Assembly (NCBI GenBank): GCA_029250945.1
Contig: JAQXEG010000025.1
Coordinates: forward strand, 29,614-93,613
Length of the DNA stretch: 64,000 nucleotides
Direction of reading: 5' to 3'
From: Yoonia sp.
Lineage (GTDB): Bacteria; Pseudomonadota; Alphaproteobacteria; Rhodobacterales; Rhodobacteraceae
In this document: in pieces, positions 25,880-35,268 of the stretch
Position numbering within the stretch: position 1 is the stretch's first letter
Layout of the letters: each line of letters opens with the position of its first letter
The notes under the pieces: generated by a model
What the model was told of the DNA's origin: nothing
The model's database searches: none
The model's input: the letters and a program-made list of their open reading frames with translations, nothing else
Translations under genes and position numbers: made by a program

Positions 25880-27835
25880 ATGTCTGACGCCAACTCCACT
25901 TTTCCGCCTTCTCAGGCGATTGCCGACGCCGCCCATGTGGATAAGGCCGGATATGACGCGATGTATGCGGCGTCCGTGGCGGATCCAACGGCGTTTTGGG
26001 CCGAACATGGGAAGCGCGTCGATTGGATGACGCCCTATACCAAGGTTAAGTCTGCGGATTTCACGCTGGGGCAGGTGGATATCAAATGGTTTGAGGACGG
26101 CACCCTGAACGTCGCGGCCAACTGTATTGACCGGCACCTTGCGACCCGCGGCGATCAAACTGCGATCATCTGGGAACCCGACAGCCCGTCCGAGGATGCG
26201 CTGCATATTACCTATAAACAGCTGCACGAAAACGTCAGCAAATTCGCCAATGTGCTTAAGGACATGGGCGTCGGCAAAGGTGACCGCGTTGTTATTTACA
26301 TGCCGATGATCCCGCAGGCCGCTTATGCCATGCTCGCCTCTGCGCGGATTGGCGCGATCCATTCTGTCGTCTTTGCAGGGTTCTCGCCCGATGCTTTGGC
26401 GGCCCGCGTGAACGGGTCAGAGGCCAAGGTTGTGATCACCGCAGATGAGGCCCCGCGCGGCGGCAAAAACACCCCGCTGAAGGTGAACGCAGATAAAGCG
26501 TTCGAGAAGATTACAGGCGACGCCAAGATGTTGGTCGTTCAGCGCACTGGTGGCGATGTCGCCATGCAAGACGGCCGTGACTACTGGCTGCACGAGATGG
26601 AAGCATCAGTATCTGCCGATTGCCCGCCCACGGAAATGAACGCCGAGGATCCGTTGTTCATCCTTTATACCTCAGGCTCAACCGGTATGCCCAAGGGGGT
26701 TGTGCACACGTCTGGCGGTTACCTTGTCTATGCGTCGATGACGCACCAATACACGTTTGATTACCACGAGGGTGATATCTTCTGGTGCACCGCTGATGTG
26801 GGTTGGGTCACTGGCCACAGCTATATCGTCTATGGTCCGCTTGCCAATGGTGCGACGACTGTGATGTTCGAAGGGGTGCCAACGTACCCCGATGCAGGCC
26901 GTTTCTGGCAGGTTTGCGCCAAGCACAAGGTCAACCAGTTCTATACTGCGCCCACAGCCATTCGTGCGCTAATGGGGCAGGGCAACAGCTTTGTCGAAGA
27001 ACATGATCTAAGCGATCTGCGCCTGCTTGGCACCGTGGGTGAGCCGATCAACCCAGAGGCATGGCATTGGTACAACGACGTCGTGGGCAAGGGAAATTGC
27101 CCGATCGTCGACACATGGTGGCAAACCGAAACAGGCGGCCACCTGATGACCCCGCTTCCGGGTGCGACCGCGACCAAGCCCGGGTCCTGCACCCTGCCAT
27201 TCTTTGGCATTGAGCCTGTGATTTTGGAACCAACATCCGGCGAGGAATTGTCTGACACCGCCACCGAAGGCGTGTTGTGCATCAAAGACAGCTGGCCCGG
27301 CCAAATGCGCAGCGTCTGGGGCGACCATGACCGGTTCGAAAAAACCTATTTCAGCGACTACAAAGGGTACTACTTTACCGGCGACGGCTGCCGCCGTGAT
27401 GAAGACGGGTACTACTGGATCACGGGCCGCGTTGATGACGTGATTAACGTATCGGGTCACCGCATGGGCACAGCCGAAGTCGAAAGCGCGCTGGTCGCGC
27501 ACCCCAAGGTCGCGGAATCCGCTGTTGTCGGTTACCCGCATGATATCAAGGGGCAGGGAATTTATGCCTATGTGACCCTGATGGGCGGCGAAGAACCATC
27601 AGATGACCTGCGCAAGGAATTGGAAACATGGGTCCGGTCCGAGATTGGGCCAATTGCCAAGCCTGACTTGATCCAATGGGCGCCAGGTCTGCCAAAAACA
27701 CGCTCTGGCAAGATCATGCGCCGTATTCTGCGCAAAATCGCAGAGGATGATTTTGGCGCGCTGGGTGATACATCCACCTTGGCCGATCCGTCGGTCGTGG
27801 ACGATCTGATCGCAAACCGTATGAACAAGGGCTAA
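25880..27835 (+). CDS. acsA: Acetyl-CoA synthetase
   Basis: Acs activates acetate to acetyl-CoA through acetyl-AMP. The 651-residue protein has the AMP-binding motif [11 protein letters not shown], the Acs core TWWQTETGG, the hinge [11 protein letters not shown] and the C-terminal [11 protein letters not shown] lysine that is regulated by acetylation in known enzymes. The ATG at 25880 follows a ggggga element. The gene stands alone, convergent with the hemerythrin gene. Confidence 0.97.
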   Translation: MSDANSTFPPSQAIADAAHVDKAGYDAMYAASVADPTAFWAEHGKRVDWMTPYTKVKSADFTLGQVDIKWFEDGTLNVAANCIDRHLATRGDQTAIIWEPDSPSEDALHITYKQLHENVSKFANVLKDMGVGKGDRVVIYMPMIPQAAYAMLASARIGAIHSVVFAGFSPDALAARVNGSEAKVVITADEAPRGGKNTPLKVNADKAFEKITGDAKMLVVQRTGGDVAMQDGRDYWLHEMEASVSADCPPTEMNAEDPLFILYTSGSTGMPKGVVHTSGGYLVYASMTHQYTFDYHEGDIFWCTADVGWVTGHSYIVYGPLANGATTVMFEGVPTYPDAGRFWQVCAKHKVNQFYTAPTAIRALMGQGNSFVEEHDLSDLRLLGTVGEPINPEAWHWYNDVVGKGNCPIVDTWWQTETGGHLMTPLPGATATKPGSCTLPFFGIEPVILEPTSGEELSDTATEGVLCIKDSWPGQMRSVWGDHDRFEKTYFSDYKGYYFTGDGCRRDEDGYYWITGRVDDVINVSGHRMGTAEVESALVAHPKVAESAVVGYPHDIKGQGIYAYVTLMGGEEPSDDLRKELETWVRSEIGPIAKPDLIQWAPGLPKTRSGKIMRRILRKIAEDDFGALGDTSTLADPSVVDDLIANRMNKG

Positions 27836-27842
27836 GGCCCAT

Positions 27843-27863
27843 GGCGGGCTGTGATGGCCCGCC
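27843..27863. terminator. Hairpin between acsA and convergent hemerythrin gene
   Basis: A 7-bp perfect stem GGCGGGC/GCCCGCC with a 7-base loop lies between the two stops. No T-run follows on either side, so its role as terminator is tentative. Confidence 0.35.
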
Positions 27864-27865
27864 GA

Positions 27866-28435
27866 CTACCCCATATCGGGGGCGCCGAATTTCAGGATAA
27901 CGGGCACGATCAGCTCTTCCTCGTCGTTGAGGTGGCGATCAAGCAACCGTTCCAAACTAACCAGTTTATCGCGAAAAATTCCGGTGGCATCGTGCATTTT
28001 GCGCGCATCATCGCGCCGTTGCAGCACGTCATTCGCCGTCTCGACGAACGTATTCAGATGCCCGTCGATGGCATGGTGATCCTTGTCCAGAATATCAAAT
28101 CCGACCTCGATCCGTTTGTCTTGGGTCGCCAATTGGGGGAAATAATAGGTGTCCTCAATCGTGTGATGTTCATGTAGCCCGTTTACAAACATACCGCCAT
28201 AGCGCGACAGGCGACCGGCAAAATGATCAGGCGCAAGCTGTGCATCCAACAGGCGTTCCGCATCCGATTTCATATCCGCAACGATGCGCCGGAACATCAA
28301 ATGCCGGTCCAGCCAAAACTTGATCAGGTCGTTGAACCCCGGGTCAGCGGCCCAATCCAGCCGTGGATATTCGGCCAGCAACACCCGCAATGCATCTGGC
28401 AAACCGCTACGTGTTTCGAGTGCAAGTTCAGTCAT
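27866..28435 (-). CDS. Hemerythrin HHE domain protein
   Basis: The 189-residue helical protein has the non-heme di-iron ligand pattern of HHE proteins: FWLDRHL, LHEHHTIEDTYYFP, LDKDHHAID and LLDRHLNDEEEL. Such proteins sense or bind oxygen or nitric oxide, or protect iron. Its ATG abuts the LysR stop (28433-28435 and 28436-28438), so it is cotranscribed behind the regulator. Confidence 0.9.
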   Translation of the reverse strand: MTELALETRSGLPDALRVLLAEYPRLDWAADPGFNDLIKFWLDRHLMFRRIVADMKSDAERLLDAQLAPDHFAGRLSRYGGMFVNGLHEHHTIEDTYYFPQLATQDKRIEVGFDILDKDHHAIDGHLNTFVETANDVLQRRDDARKMHDATGIFRDKLVSLERLLDRHLNDEEELIVPVILKFGAPDMG

Positions 28436-29269
28436 TTATCTGATCCCTTCTGCTGCCAGAACATCGTTGAACCATGGCCAGCCATCACGTGTCACCTTGC
28501 GCGTCACCACATAGGCATCGCGGCTAAATGCAGGTGCTTCAAGAGGAAAGAGCGTCGTTTCAAGATGTGGGGCCACCAGCCTGCGCGGCAGATAGGCCGA
28601 CCCGCCATGGGTCAAGATATGATCCAACCCAAGCGTGGCGGTCCCAAAGCTGAGCCGCGCTGTCCCCGCATCAGCATAGGCCGCCGCATGTGCGCGGCCG
28701 AATGCATCACCGGCTTCGACAAACACATAGCCATCGTGGAACCGGATCGGCGCATCGGGGTCACTGGCCACAAGGATCAGATCATCGGTGCTTATTGGAT
28801 CGGTCATGTCGCTGGACCGCGTGCTTGGCCAATAGGTCACTGATAGATCAACCAGCCCGTGATCTTGCCAATGGGCCAGATCGTGCTGTCCACCGGTCCA
28901 AATCGACAGCGCGATATGCGGTTGCGTGCTGCGGATGTGATCAAAAATGCGCGCCCCAAGGTCGGGCCATAGATCGGGGTGGCAGGCCATGTTGCAAACC
29001 GATTGCATCCCGTCGGGCAGGGCGGTTTCTTGGCGTGCTTGTTGCCAAAGGTCGCTGATCGTGGCGGCGTAACGCTGCAACCGCACACCCGCTGCTGTCA
29101 GGGTCGTGCCGGATTTTTGGCGGTGCATCAACTGCTGACCCAAATCATCCTCTAGCGTCTTTAGGCGCGCCGTGACCGTTGATTGGGTGACATTCAACGC
29201 CTCTGACGCTCGGACAAGGCTGCCTGTTTCGATAATCGTCAGAAATGTGCGCAGTGCGATTAAATTCAT
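28436..29269 (-). CDS. LysR-family transcriptional regulator
   Basis: The 277-residue protein has the LysR N-terminal winged helix (ALRTFLTIIETGSLVRASEALNVTQSTVTARLKTLE) and a substrate-binding domain after it. I chose ATG 29269 (RBS aaggtgaac) as the family always begins just before LxxFxxI. It is divergent from the aldehyde dehydrogenase operon over 97 bases, the classic arrangement in which LysR controls the facing operon and itself; the inducer would be a pathway intermediate. Confidence 0.93.
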   Translation of the reverse strand: MNLIALRTFLTIIETGSLVRASEALNVTQSTVTARLKTLEDDLGQQLMHRQKSGTTLTAAGVRLQRYAATISDLWQQARQETALPDGMQSVCNMACHPDLWPDLGARIFDHIRSTQPHIALSIWTGGQHDLAHWQDHGLVDLSVTYWPSTRSSDMTDPISTDDLILVASDPDAPIRFHDGYVFVEAGDAFGRAHAAAYADAGTARLSFGTATLGLDHILTHGGSAYLPRRLVAPHLETTLFPLEAPAFSRDAYVVTRKVTRDGWPWFNDVLAAEGIR

Positions 29270-29296
29270 AAGTTCACCTTTTTCGAATGATATATG

Positions 29297-29308
29297 CAAA
29301 ATATTTTG
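29297..29308. promoter_or_regulatory. Perfect 12-bp palindrome in LysR/ALDH intergenic region
   Basis: CAAAATATTTTG, a perfect palindrome, lies 28 bases from the LysR start and 58 bases from the ALDH start, inside an AT-rich stretch. LysR proteins bind dyads of this kind (T-N11-A type), so this is the best operator candidate for the facing operon. Confidence 0.5.
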
Positions 29309-29366
29309 TTTTTCCAAATCGAAATTCTTGCCTAGTTTTGCGTGTGAATCGTAAAGTGGGGACAAG

Positions 29367-30842
29367 ATGACCAAAGTGACAGACTATCAAATGCTGATCG
29401 GTGGGGCTTGGGTCGATGCATCCGATGGCGCGCGGTTTAACAGTGTGAACCCAGCAACCGGCGCGATCTGGTCCACCGTGCCAGAGGCGACAGCGCAGGA
29501 CGTGGATACCGCCATGCAGGCCGCTCATGCCGCGCTTGATGGCCCGTGGGGCGAGATGACGGCGACACAACGTGGTAAGGCGCTTGGCCGTTTGGCCGAT
29601 TTGCTGGCTGAAAATTCCGAACATATTGGTCGGATTGAAACGACTGATACGGGCAAGATGTTCTCTGAAACAGCTTGGCAGTCGAAATACATCGCGGAGT
29701 TTTTGCATTTCTACGCAGGTGCCGCCGACAAGGTGCATGGTGAAACCCTGCCCATCGACAAGCCCGACATGTTTGTGTTCACAGACCGCGAACCGCTCGG
29801 TGTGATCGCAGCCGTTGTGCCATGGAACAGCCAGATGTTCCTGTCTGCGGTGAAAATCGGACCTGCCTTGGCTGCGGGTAATACGATTGTGCTCAAGGCG
29901 TCGGAACACGCGTCCGCCCCCCTGTTAGAGTTTGGCAAGCTTGCAGCGCAGGCCGGTATCCCCGACGGTGTGATCAACGTCGTCACAGGCCACGCCGCAC
30001 CCTGTGGTCAGGTGCTGACTTCGCATCCGTTGGTGGCCAAGGTCGCGTTTACCGGTGGCCCCAATGCGGCCCGTCATATCGTGCGCAACGCGGCCGAAAA
30101 CTTTGCCGAAGTTTCACTGGAACTAGGCGGCAAATCCCCGTTTATCGTGTTCGACGACGCCAATATCGAAAGCGCTGTAAATGGCTCCATCGCGGGGATT
30201 TTCGGGGCGACGGGGCAATCGTGCGTGGCCGGATCGCGGCTATATCTGCACGCGGATATCGCAGATGAATTCCTATCCCGCATGACCAAGATCGCGAAAA
30301 ACATTCGCATCGGTGATCCCCAAGATGCGGACACCGAAATGGGTCCGCTGTGTACGCAAGGACAGTTGGACAATGTGCAAGCGCAGGTTGCCTTGGCGCA
30401 GGTTGAGGGCGGCACTGTGCTATGTGGTGGTAAACAGCCCGCTTTGGGTGGCCTTTATTACGAGCCGACGATCATCGATTGCCCGCGTCAGGATATGACA
30501 ATTGTTGATACCGAATTGTTTGGTCCTGTGCTGGCCGTCCAGCGGTTCAGAACAGAGGCTGAGGCACTGACCCTTGCCAATGACACCCAGCACGGGTTGG
30601 CCGCCGGGATTTTTACGCGCGATAGTACGCGGTCCCTGCGCATGTCCAAGAAAATTCGCGCGGGTATCGTTTGGGTCAACACCTATCGCGCCATCAGTCC
30701 GATCGCGGCCTTCGGTGGCATGAAGAACAGCGGCTACGGGCGCGAAAGTGGCTTTCAGGCGCTCCATGCCTACACGCGTCCAAAAACGGTCTGGATGAAT
30801 ATGTCCGACGATCCCATCGCCAATCCATTTAAGCCACGGTGA
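29367..30842 (+). CDS. Aldehyde dehydrogenase (NAD(P)+)
   Basis: The 491-residue ALDH-superfamily enzyme has the catalytic Cys in FGATGQSCVAGSRLY, the Glu in VSLELGGKSP and the PWNSQMFL segment of the cofactor site. It oxidises an aldehyde to an acid; the substrate is unknown. It is the first gene of a packed operon (gaps of 4, 9, -26, 1 and 1 bases) and lies beside the divergent LysR gene. ATG 29367 follows gtggggac. Confidence 0.95.
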   Translation: MTKVTDYQMLIGGAWVDASDGARFNSVNPATGAIWSTVPEATAQDVDTAMQAAHAALDGPWGEMTATQRGKALGRLADLLAENSEHIGRIETTDTGKMFSETAWQSKYIAEFLHFYAGAADKVHGETLPIDKPDMFVFTDREPLGVIAAVVPWNSQMFLSAVKIGPALAAGNTIVLKASEHASAPLLEFGKLAAQAGIPDGVINVVTGHAAPCGQVLTSHPLVAKVAFTGGPNAARHIVRNAAENFAEVSLELGGKSPFIVFDDANIESAVNGSIAGIFGATGQSCVAGSRLYLHADIADEFLSRMTKIAKNIRIGDPQDADTEMGPLCTQGQLDNVQAQVALAQVEGGTVLCGGKQPALGGLYYEPTIIDCPRQDMTIVDTELFGPVLAVQRFRTEAEALTLANDTQHGLAAGIFTRDSTRSLRMSKKIRAGIVWVNTYRAISPIAAFGGMKNSGYGRESGFQALHAYTRPKTVWMNMSDDPIANPFKPR

Positions 30843-30846
30843 CATC

Positions 30847-31881
30847 ATGAAATTTCACATCGCAATTAACCTTGAGCGTATGAACGCGCAGACCGAGATG
30901 GCCGCCGTGCGCGACCATGTGATCGACATGATCCAGATGGCCGATAAGGCCGGGTTTGAGGTGGCTTGGGCCGCCGAACACCACGCACTAGAGATGACAA
31001 TCGCGCCCAATCCGTTCCAGATCATGACGTGGTGGGCCGATCATACGGAAAACATCCGACTTGGTTGTGGCGTCGCCAACGCATCCTATTGGCACCCGAT
31101 CAACTTAGCGGGCGAGGCGGCGATGGTTGATCTGTTGTCTGGCGGACGGTTAGAGCTTGGCCTTGGGTCCGGCGCATATCAGCGGGAATTTGACCGGATG
31201 CGCCCCGGTCTTGATCAAAAAGACAGTCACAAATACATGCAGGAAATGCTGCCGCTTGTGCGTGAGCTGTGGCAAGGTGACGTCGAACATAACGGCGAAA
31301 ACTGGCAGTTCCCTAAGGCGACATCATGCCCCAAACCTGTGCAAGACACCGTGCCTATGTGGGTCGCCGCCCGGTCGCCCGCGACGTTTGACTACGCGGT
31401 CGCCAACGACTGCAACGTTATGTGCTGGCCGCTGACCATGCCCTTTGCCGAGGCCGAAAAATATAAAGCCCAACTTGACGCATCCATCGATAAGGCGGGC
31501 GGCTGGGACGGCACGTTTGCCCTGATGCGGCACACGGCGGTTTACGACAATGCAGATGATCGCACCGCCGTTATGGGTGCTATCCGCAACGTGCTTGGCC
31601 AGTTTGGCAATCTGATGATGAAAAAGGGTGACGTGCAAAACGGCTTCCCTGATCCGGTGCCATTTGAAGAGCTGAAAGGTAACGTGCGAATCGAGCCGAC
31701 AATGCTGGAAGAAAACCTGATGTTCGGTGACCCCGACACAGTGATCGAAAAACTACACGGGTATGAGGCGCTTGGCGTCGATGCCTTCATTTATTACGCG
31801 TCCATGGGGCTGGATATGGAGGTGCAGAAGCGATCCCTGCAACTGTTTATCGACCGTGTGATGCCCGAATTTGCCAATTAA
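30847..31881 (+). CDS. LLM-class flavin-dependent oxidoreductase (luciferase-like)
   Basis: The 344-residue TIM-barrel protein belongs to the bacterial luciferase-like monooxygenase family: WAAEHHALEMTIAPNPF, then RLGCGVANASYWHPINLAGEAAMVDLLSGGRLELGLGSG. Members use FMNH2 and O2, often from a separate reductase, to oxygenate aldehydes, sulfonates, ring compounds or polyamines. No flavin reductase gene is in the operon. It starts 4 bases after the ALDH stop. Confidence 0.92.
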   Translation: MKFHIAINLERMNAQTEMAAVRDHVIDMIQMADKAGFEVAWAAEHHALEMTIAPNPFQIMTWWADHTENIRLGCGVANASYWHPINLAGEAAMVDLLSGGRLELGLGSGAYQREFDRMRPGLDQKDSHKYMQEMLPLVRELWQGDVEHNGENWQFPKATSCPKPVQDTVPMWVAARSPATFDYAVANDCNVMCWPLTMPFAEAEKYKAQLDASIDKAGGWDGTFALMRHTAVYDNADDRTAVMGAIRNVLGQFGNLMMKKGDVQNGFPDPVPFEELKGNVRIEPTMLEENLMFGDPDTVIEKLHGYEALGVDAFIYYASMGLDMEVQKRSLQLFIDRVMPEFAN

Positions 31882-31890
31882 GGAAGACCA

Positions 31891-32487
31891 ATGACTGTAG
31901 AAATTCGCCGCACGCTGACGACTGTGCAACACACATTTATCGAAGGTGGCAAGACGGTTGAAAAACCGACCCTGCTAGTCGCCGCAATGGCGATTATCAA
32001 GAACCCTTGGGCAGGTCAGGGTTATGTCGAAAACCTGCGCCCCGAAATCCAAAGCCACGGCCCCGTGCTTGGCAAGCTGCTGACCGAGATGATCCTTAAG
32101 GAAACAGGCGGCGATGTCGAAGGTTACGGCAAGGCGTCCGTCGTCGGCATGGGCGGCGAGACGGAGCATGCCCAAGCGTTGACCCACACGCTTTGGTTCG
32201 GGAACCAATACCGCGACGCGGTGGATGCAAAAACCTATCTGGTGTTCGCCAACACACGCGGCGCTGCTGGCACGTCGTTGATGATCCCGTTGATGCACAA
32301 GCACGACGGCGGATTGCGCGACTATTACCAGACGATCCACACGTCGATCCCCGACGCCCCGGCCGAGGATGAAATCATCGTCGCCCTTGGCGCATCCATC
32401 GGTGGGCACCCGAACCACCGGATCGGCAACCGTTACGAAGACCTTAAGGAAATGGGCCACGATGTCGACAACCCAGCCGGTGTTTAA
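31891..32487 (+). CDS. DUF1185 (amino acid synthesis family) protein
   Basis: The 198-residue protein matches PF06684/DUF1185: IIKNPWAGQGYVENLRPEI, GKASVVGMGGETEHAQALTH and GASIGGHPNHRIGNRYEDLKEMG. The family has crystal structures but no proven reaction; its Pfam name rests on weak similarity. It sits third in the operon, between the monooxygenase and the hydrolase, and its end overlaps the hydrolase start by 26 bases. Confidence 0.88.
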   Translation: MTVEIRRTLTTVQHTFIEGGKTVEKPTLLVAAMAIIKNPWAGQGYVENLRPEIQSHGPVLGKLLTEMILKETGGDVEGYGKASVVGMGGETEHAQALTHTLWFGNQYRDAVDAKTYLVFANTRGAAGTSLMIPLMHKHDGGLRDYYQTIHTSIPDAPAEDEIIVALGASIGGHPNHRIGNRYEDLKEMGHDVDNPAGV

Positions 32488-33253
32488 CGGCACGTCCTAT
32501 GATCTGACCGGTCCCGTGGATGCGCCTGTTGTGGTGCTCATCCACGGGCTTGGCCTGTGTCGCGATGTGTTCGCGGATATTCTGCCCGCATTCGCAGACT
32601 TTCGCGTTCTGTCCTATGATCTCTACGGTCACGGCGCGTCCGCGCCGCCACCCAACACCGCGTCGCTGACAGTCTATGCGGATCAGCTGGCGGGGTTGAT
32701 GGGGCATCTTGGGATCGCATCCGCGCACATCGTCGGGTTTTCCATCGGCGGCATGATTAACCGGCGGTTTGCGCTGGATCATCCACAGTTAGTGAAATCA
32801 CTAACTATCCTGAACTCCCCCCATGATCGGGGTACAGACGCCCAAGCAGTGGTTGAGGCGCGCGCAAAATCCGTGCGCGACCAAGGGGCATTTTCAACCT
32901 TTGACGCCGCACTCGCGCGGTGGTTCACGCCTGCGTATCTGGCGACTGGCACAGGTCCGGCCTTGGTGCGGCAATGGCGCGAAGTCGTTGACGCCGAAAG
33001 CTATGCCCAAGCCGCGTGGGTTCTGGCCAACGGCGTTGTTGAACTGACGGGCAGGGACGGTGAAATCACCGCGCCGACCCTTGTGATGACATGCGAAAAC
33101 GACAGTGGCAGCACGCCAAATATGTCCCATAACATCACCGCCGACATCCTGAACGCGCGGACAATCATCGTGCCTGACCTACAGCATCTCGGTCTTATGG
33201 AAGATCCCGATGCTTTTAGCGCACCCATCCTCACCTTCCTGAAAGGGTCTTGA
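32462..33253 (+). CDS. Alpha/beta hydrolase
   Basis: The 263-residue hydrolase has the oxyanion motif HGLGLCRDVF, the nucleophile elbow GFSIGG, an acidic residue in CENDSGSTPN and the catalytic His in LQHLGLME. It resembles 3-oxoadipate enol-lactonase (PcaD) and Rut-pathway RutD types. In this operon a role in cleaving an ester, lactone or C-C bond made by the monooxygenase is plausible. The ATG at 32462, inside the DUF1185 gene, is the only start that keeps the fold's first strand. Confidence 0.88.
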   Translation: MSTTQPVFNGTSYDLTGPVDAPVVVLIHGLGLCRDVFADILPAFADFRVLSYDLYGHGASAPPPNTASLTVYADQLAGLMGHLGIASAHIVGFSIGGMINRRFALDHPQLVKSLTILNSPHDRGTDAQAVVEARAKSVRDQGAFSTFDAALARWFTPAYLATGTGPALVRQWREVVDAESYAQAAWVLANGVVELTGRDGEITAPTLVMTCENDSGSTPNMSHNITADILNARTIIVPDLQHLGLMEDPDAFSAPILTFLKGS

Positions 33254-33254
33254 A

Positions 33255-34940
33255 ATGACCATCCCCATGTCCGGCGGCCAAGCCGCAGTTGCCGCCCTTG
33301 AGACCGAAGACGTGAGCCATGTGTTCGGCCTGATTGGGTCGGCCACGATGGAAATGTTCGACGCGCTTTATGACAGCCCGATCAAGATGATCGGCGTGCA
33401 TGACGAACGCACTGGCACCCATATGGCCGATGGATTTGCGCGTGCATCAGGCAAAGCGGGCGTCGTGCTGGCGGGGCAAAACGGACCGGGTGCGACGAAC
33501 CTTGTGACGGGCCTTAGCCAAGCCAAGGCCGCGTTTTCCCCCGTAGTTTCCATCGCGGGTATGCTGGCCCAAGGGCACATCTACCGCGACGCATTCCAAG
33601 AGGTTGACCAGCAATCGCTGTTTACACCCGTGACGAAAAAGACATGGACAGCCCCCAGCGCCGACCGCGTGCCAGAACTGTTCCGCGAGGCGTTCCGCAC
33701 CGCATTGTCCCCGCGCCAAGGCCCCGTCCAGCTGAACCTGCCGCGTGATGTCTTGGCGGCCCAAGCTGATTTTCCCGCGATGCAAGCGCCAATGGGTTAC
33801 CGCAATCAGTCGGTCCCAGCGGCCCAAGCGGATGACGTCAAAACCGCCGCAAAAATGCTGTCGGGTGCGACCCGTCCGGTCATCGTCGCCGGTGGCGGGA
33901 TCAAGAATACACGCGGGCATGACGCGGCGATTGCACTGGCCGAGGCGCTGAACTGCCCCATTGTCACAAGCCCCGGACACGGTGACGCAATCTCGTTCGG
34001 GCATCGGCTGAACGCAGGGCAAATGGGGCCACGCGGCAATGCGGTTGCGTCGCGTCTGGTGAAAGAGGCGGATGTCATTCTGGCCCTGGGCACACGGCTC
34101 GGGTTCAACGCGACGTTCTATACCTACGACAATATCAATCGGGATGCGCAAATCATTCAGGTTGAATTGGAACCCACCGCGATTGGTCGGTTCTTCCCCG
34201 TGGCGATGGGTATCTGGGCAGACGCCCCAACCTGTGCACTGCAACTGGCCGACGCGGTCAACCAGATCGCTGATCGCGCGAAGGCGGACGCATGGACGGC
34301 TGATTTCCAAGCCGAACGTCAGACGTTTCTGGCTAAACGTGATGCGGATGCCATCATGTCGCATCCGACCCAGCCATCGGGTCTATTCAAAACTTTGCGC
34401 GATGTGTTGCCCCACGATGCGGCGATCACCATGGATGCGGGCACACTTTGTTTGCAGGCCACGGATGCTCTGAATTACTGGACACCCGGCAGTTTGTTCA
34501 CCCCGCTTGATTTCGGCCTCGTTGGTTTTTCGATGGCCTGCGGCATGGGCGTGAAATGCGCGCAGCCGGATTGCCCCGTTGTCAGCCTGATGGGCGATGG
34601 TGGTTTTGGCATGACCGTTAGTGAATTATCGACGGCGGTGGATCACGGGATCAATACCGTGACGGTCGTGATGAACAACAAATGCTGGGGCGCGGAAAAA
34701 GCGTATCAGCGCGACTTCTTCAATGGACGCTATATCGGTGCGGATGTGTCCAGCCCGCCTTTTGATAAACTGGCTGAACTTTATGGCGCAGCAGGGTTCA
34801 GGGCGGACCGGTTGGACGATGTCGGCCCCGCGATCGAGGCGGCGCTGGCTTGTGGAAAACCCGCCGTTGTTGATGTGTCCGTTGACCCAAGCGCGCTGTA
34901 TTCCTTCCGTCGTGACAGCTTTAAACATCGCGGGGGCTGA
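33255..34940 (+). CDS. ThDP-dependent enzyme, acetolactate synthase/Xsc-like
   Basis: The 561-residue protein has the three domains of the POX/IlvB fold: N-terminal PYR with the activating Glu in GVHDERTGTHMADGFARASG, a central domain, and C-terminal PP with the ThDP-Mg motif MGDGGFGMTVSEL ending in MNN. The GLIGSATMEMFD and AGQNGPGATNLVTG segments are closer to sulfoacetaldehyde acetyltransferase-like proteins than to true acetolactate synthase. It has no small-subunit partner. A carboligase, decarboxylase or lyase step on a 2-oxo or aldehyde intermediate is likely; the exact reaction is unknown. Confidence 0.88.
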   Translation: MTIPMSGGQAAVAALETEDVSHVFGLIGSATMEMFDALYDSPIKMIGVHDERTGTHMADGFARASGKAGVVLAGQNGPGATNLVTGLSQAKAAFSPVVSIAGMLAQGHIYRDAFQEVDQQSLFTPVTKKTWTAPSADRVPELFREAFRTALSPRQGPVQLNLPRDVLAAQADFPAMQAPMGYRNQSVPAAQADDVKTAAKMLSGATRPVIVAGGGIKNTRGHDAAIALAEALNCPIVTSPGHGDAISFGHRLNAGQMGPRGNAVASRLVKEADVILALGTRLGFNATFYTYDNINRDAQIIQVELEPTAIGRFFPVAMGIWADAPTCALQLADAVNQIADRAKADAWTADFQAERQTFLAKRDADAIMSHPTQPSGLFKTLRDVLPHDAAITMDAGTLCLQATDALNYWTPGSLFTPLDFGLVGFSMACGMGVKCAQPDCPVVSLMGDGGFGMTVSELSTAVDHGINTVTVVMNNKCWGAEKAYQRDFFNGRYIGADVSSPPFDKLAELYGAAGFRADRLDDVGPAIEAALACGKPAVVDVSVDPSALYSFRRDSFKHRGG

Positions 34941-34941
34941 T

Positions 34942-35268
34942 ATGATTGTCAGACAGGCCATGTTCGTTGGGACCGTGAAGGCAGGGCAATGGGACACCAT
35001 GCGCGCCTATGCCGAGGCGACGCTGATTCCGTTGTGGAAACAGTTCGACGGCGCCCACGAGGTCCGCGTCTTTTTCGCGAAAGAGAATGACCCGAACGGC
35101 CCCGAAATCCCGCTGACCCTCGCGATCACCTACGCGGATGAGACAGGGATGGCGCGGGGCCTTGCGTCGGATGCGCGCTATGCATCGCGGGATTTGTTGC
35201 CTGCGTTCTATGACGCCTATTTCGATGATGTGAAACTGCTGCACTATGTCTTGGACGTGGTTCAGTAG
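34942..35268 (+). CDS. Small alpha/beta protein, last gene of the operon
   Basis: The 108-residue product has the length and strand pattern (RQAMFVGTVKAG, HEVRVFFAKEND, IPLTLAITYADE, LLHYVLDVV) of dimeric ferredoxin-like (Dabb/EthD-type) folds. I cannot place it in a named family with confidence. It starts 1 base after the ThDP gene and its stop overlaps the tamB remnant on the other strand by 7 bases. Confidence 0.75.
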   Translation: MIVRQAMFVGTVKAGQWDTMRAYAEATLIPLWKQFDGAHEVRVFFAKENDPNGPEIPLTLAITYADETGMARGLASDARYASRDLLPAFYDAYFDDVKLLHYVLDVVQ

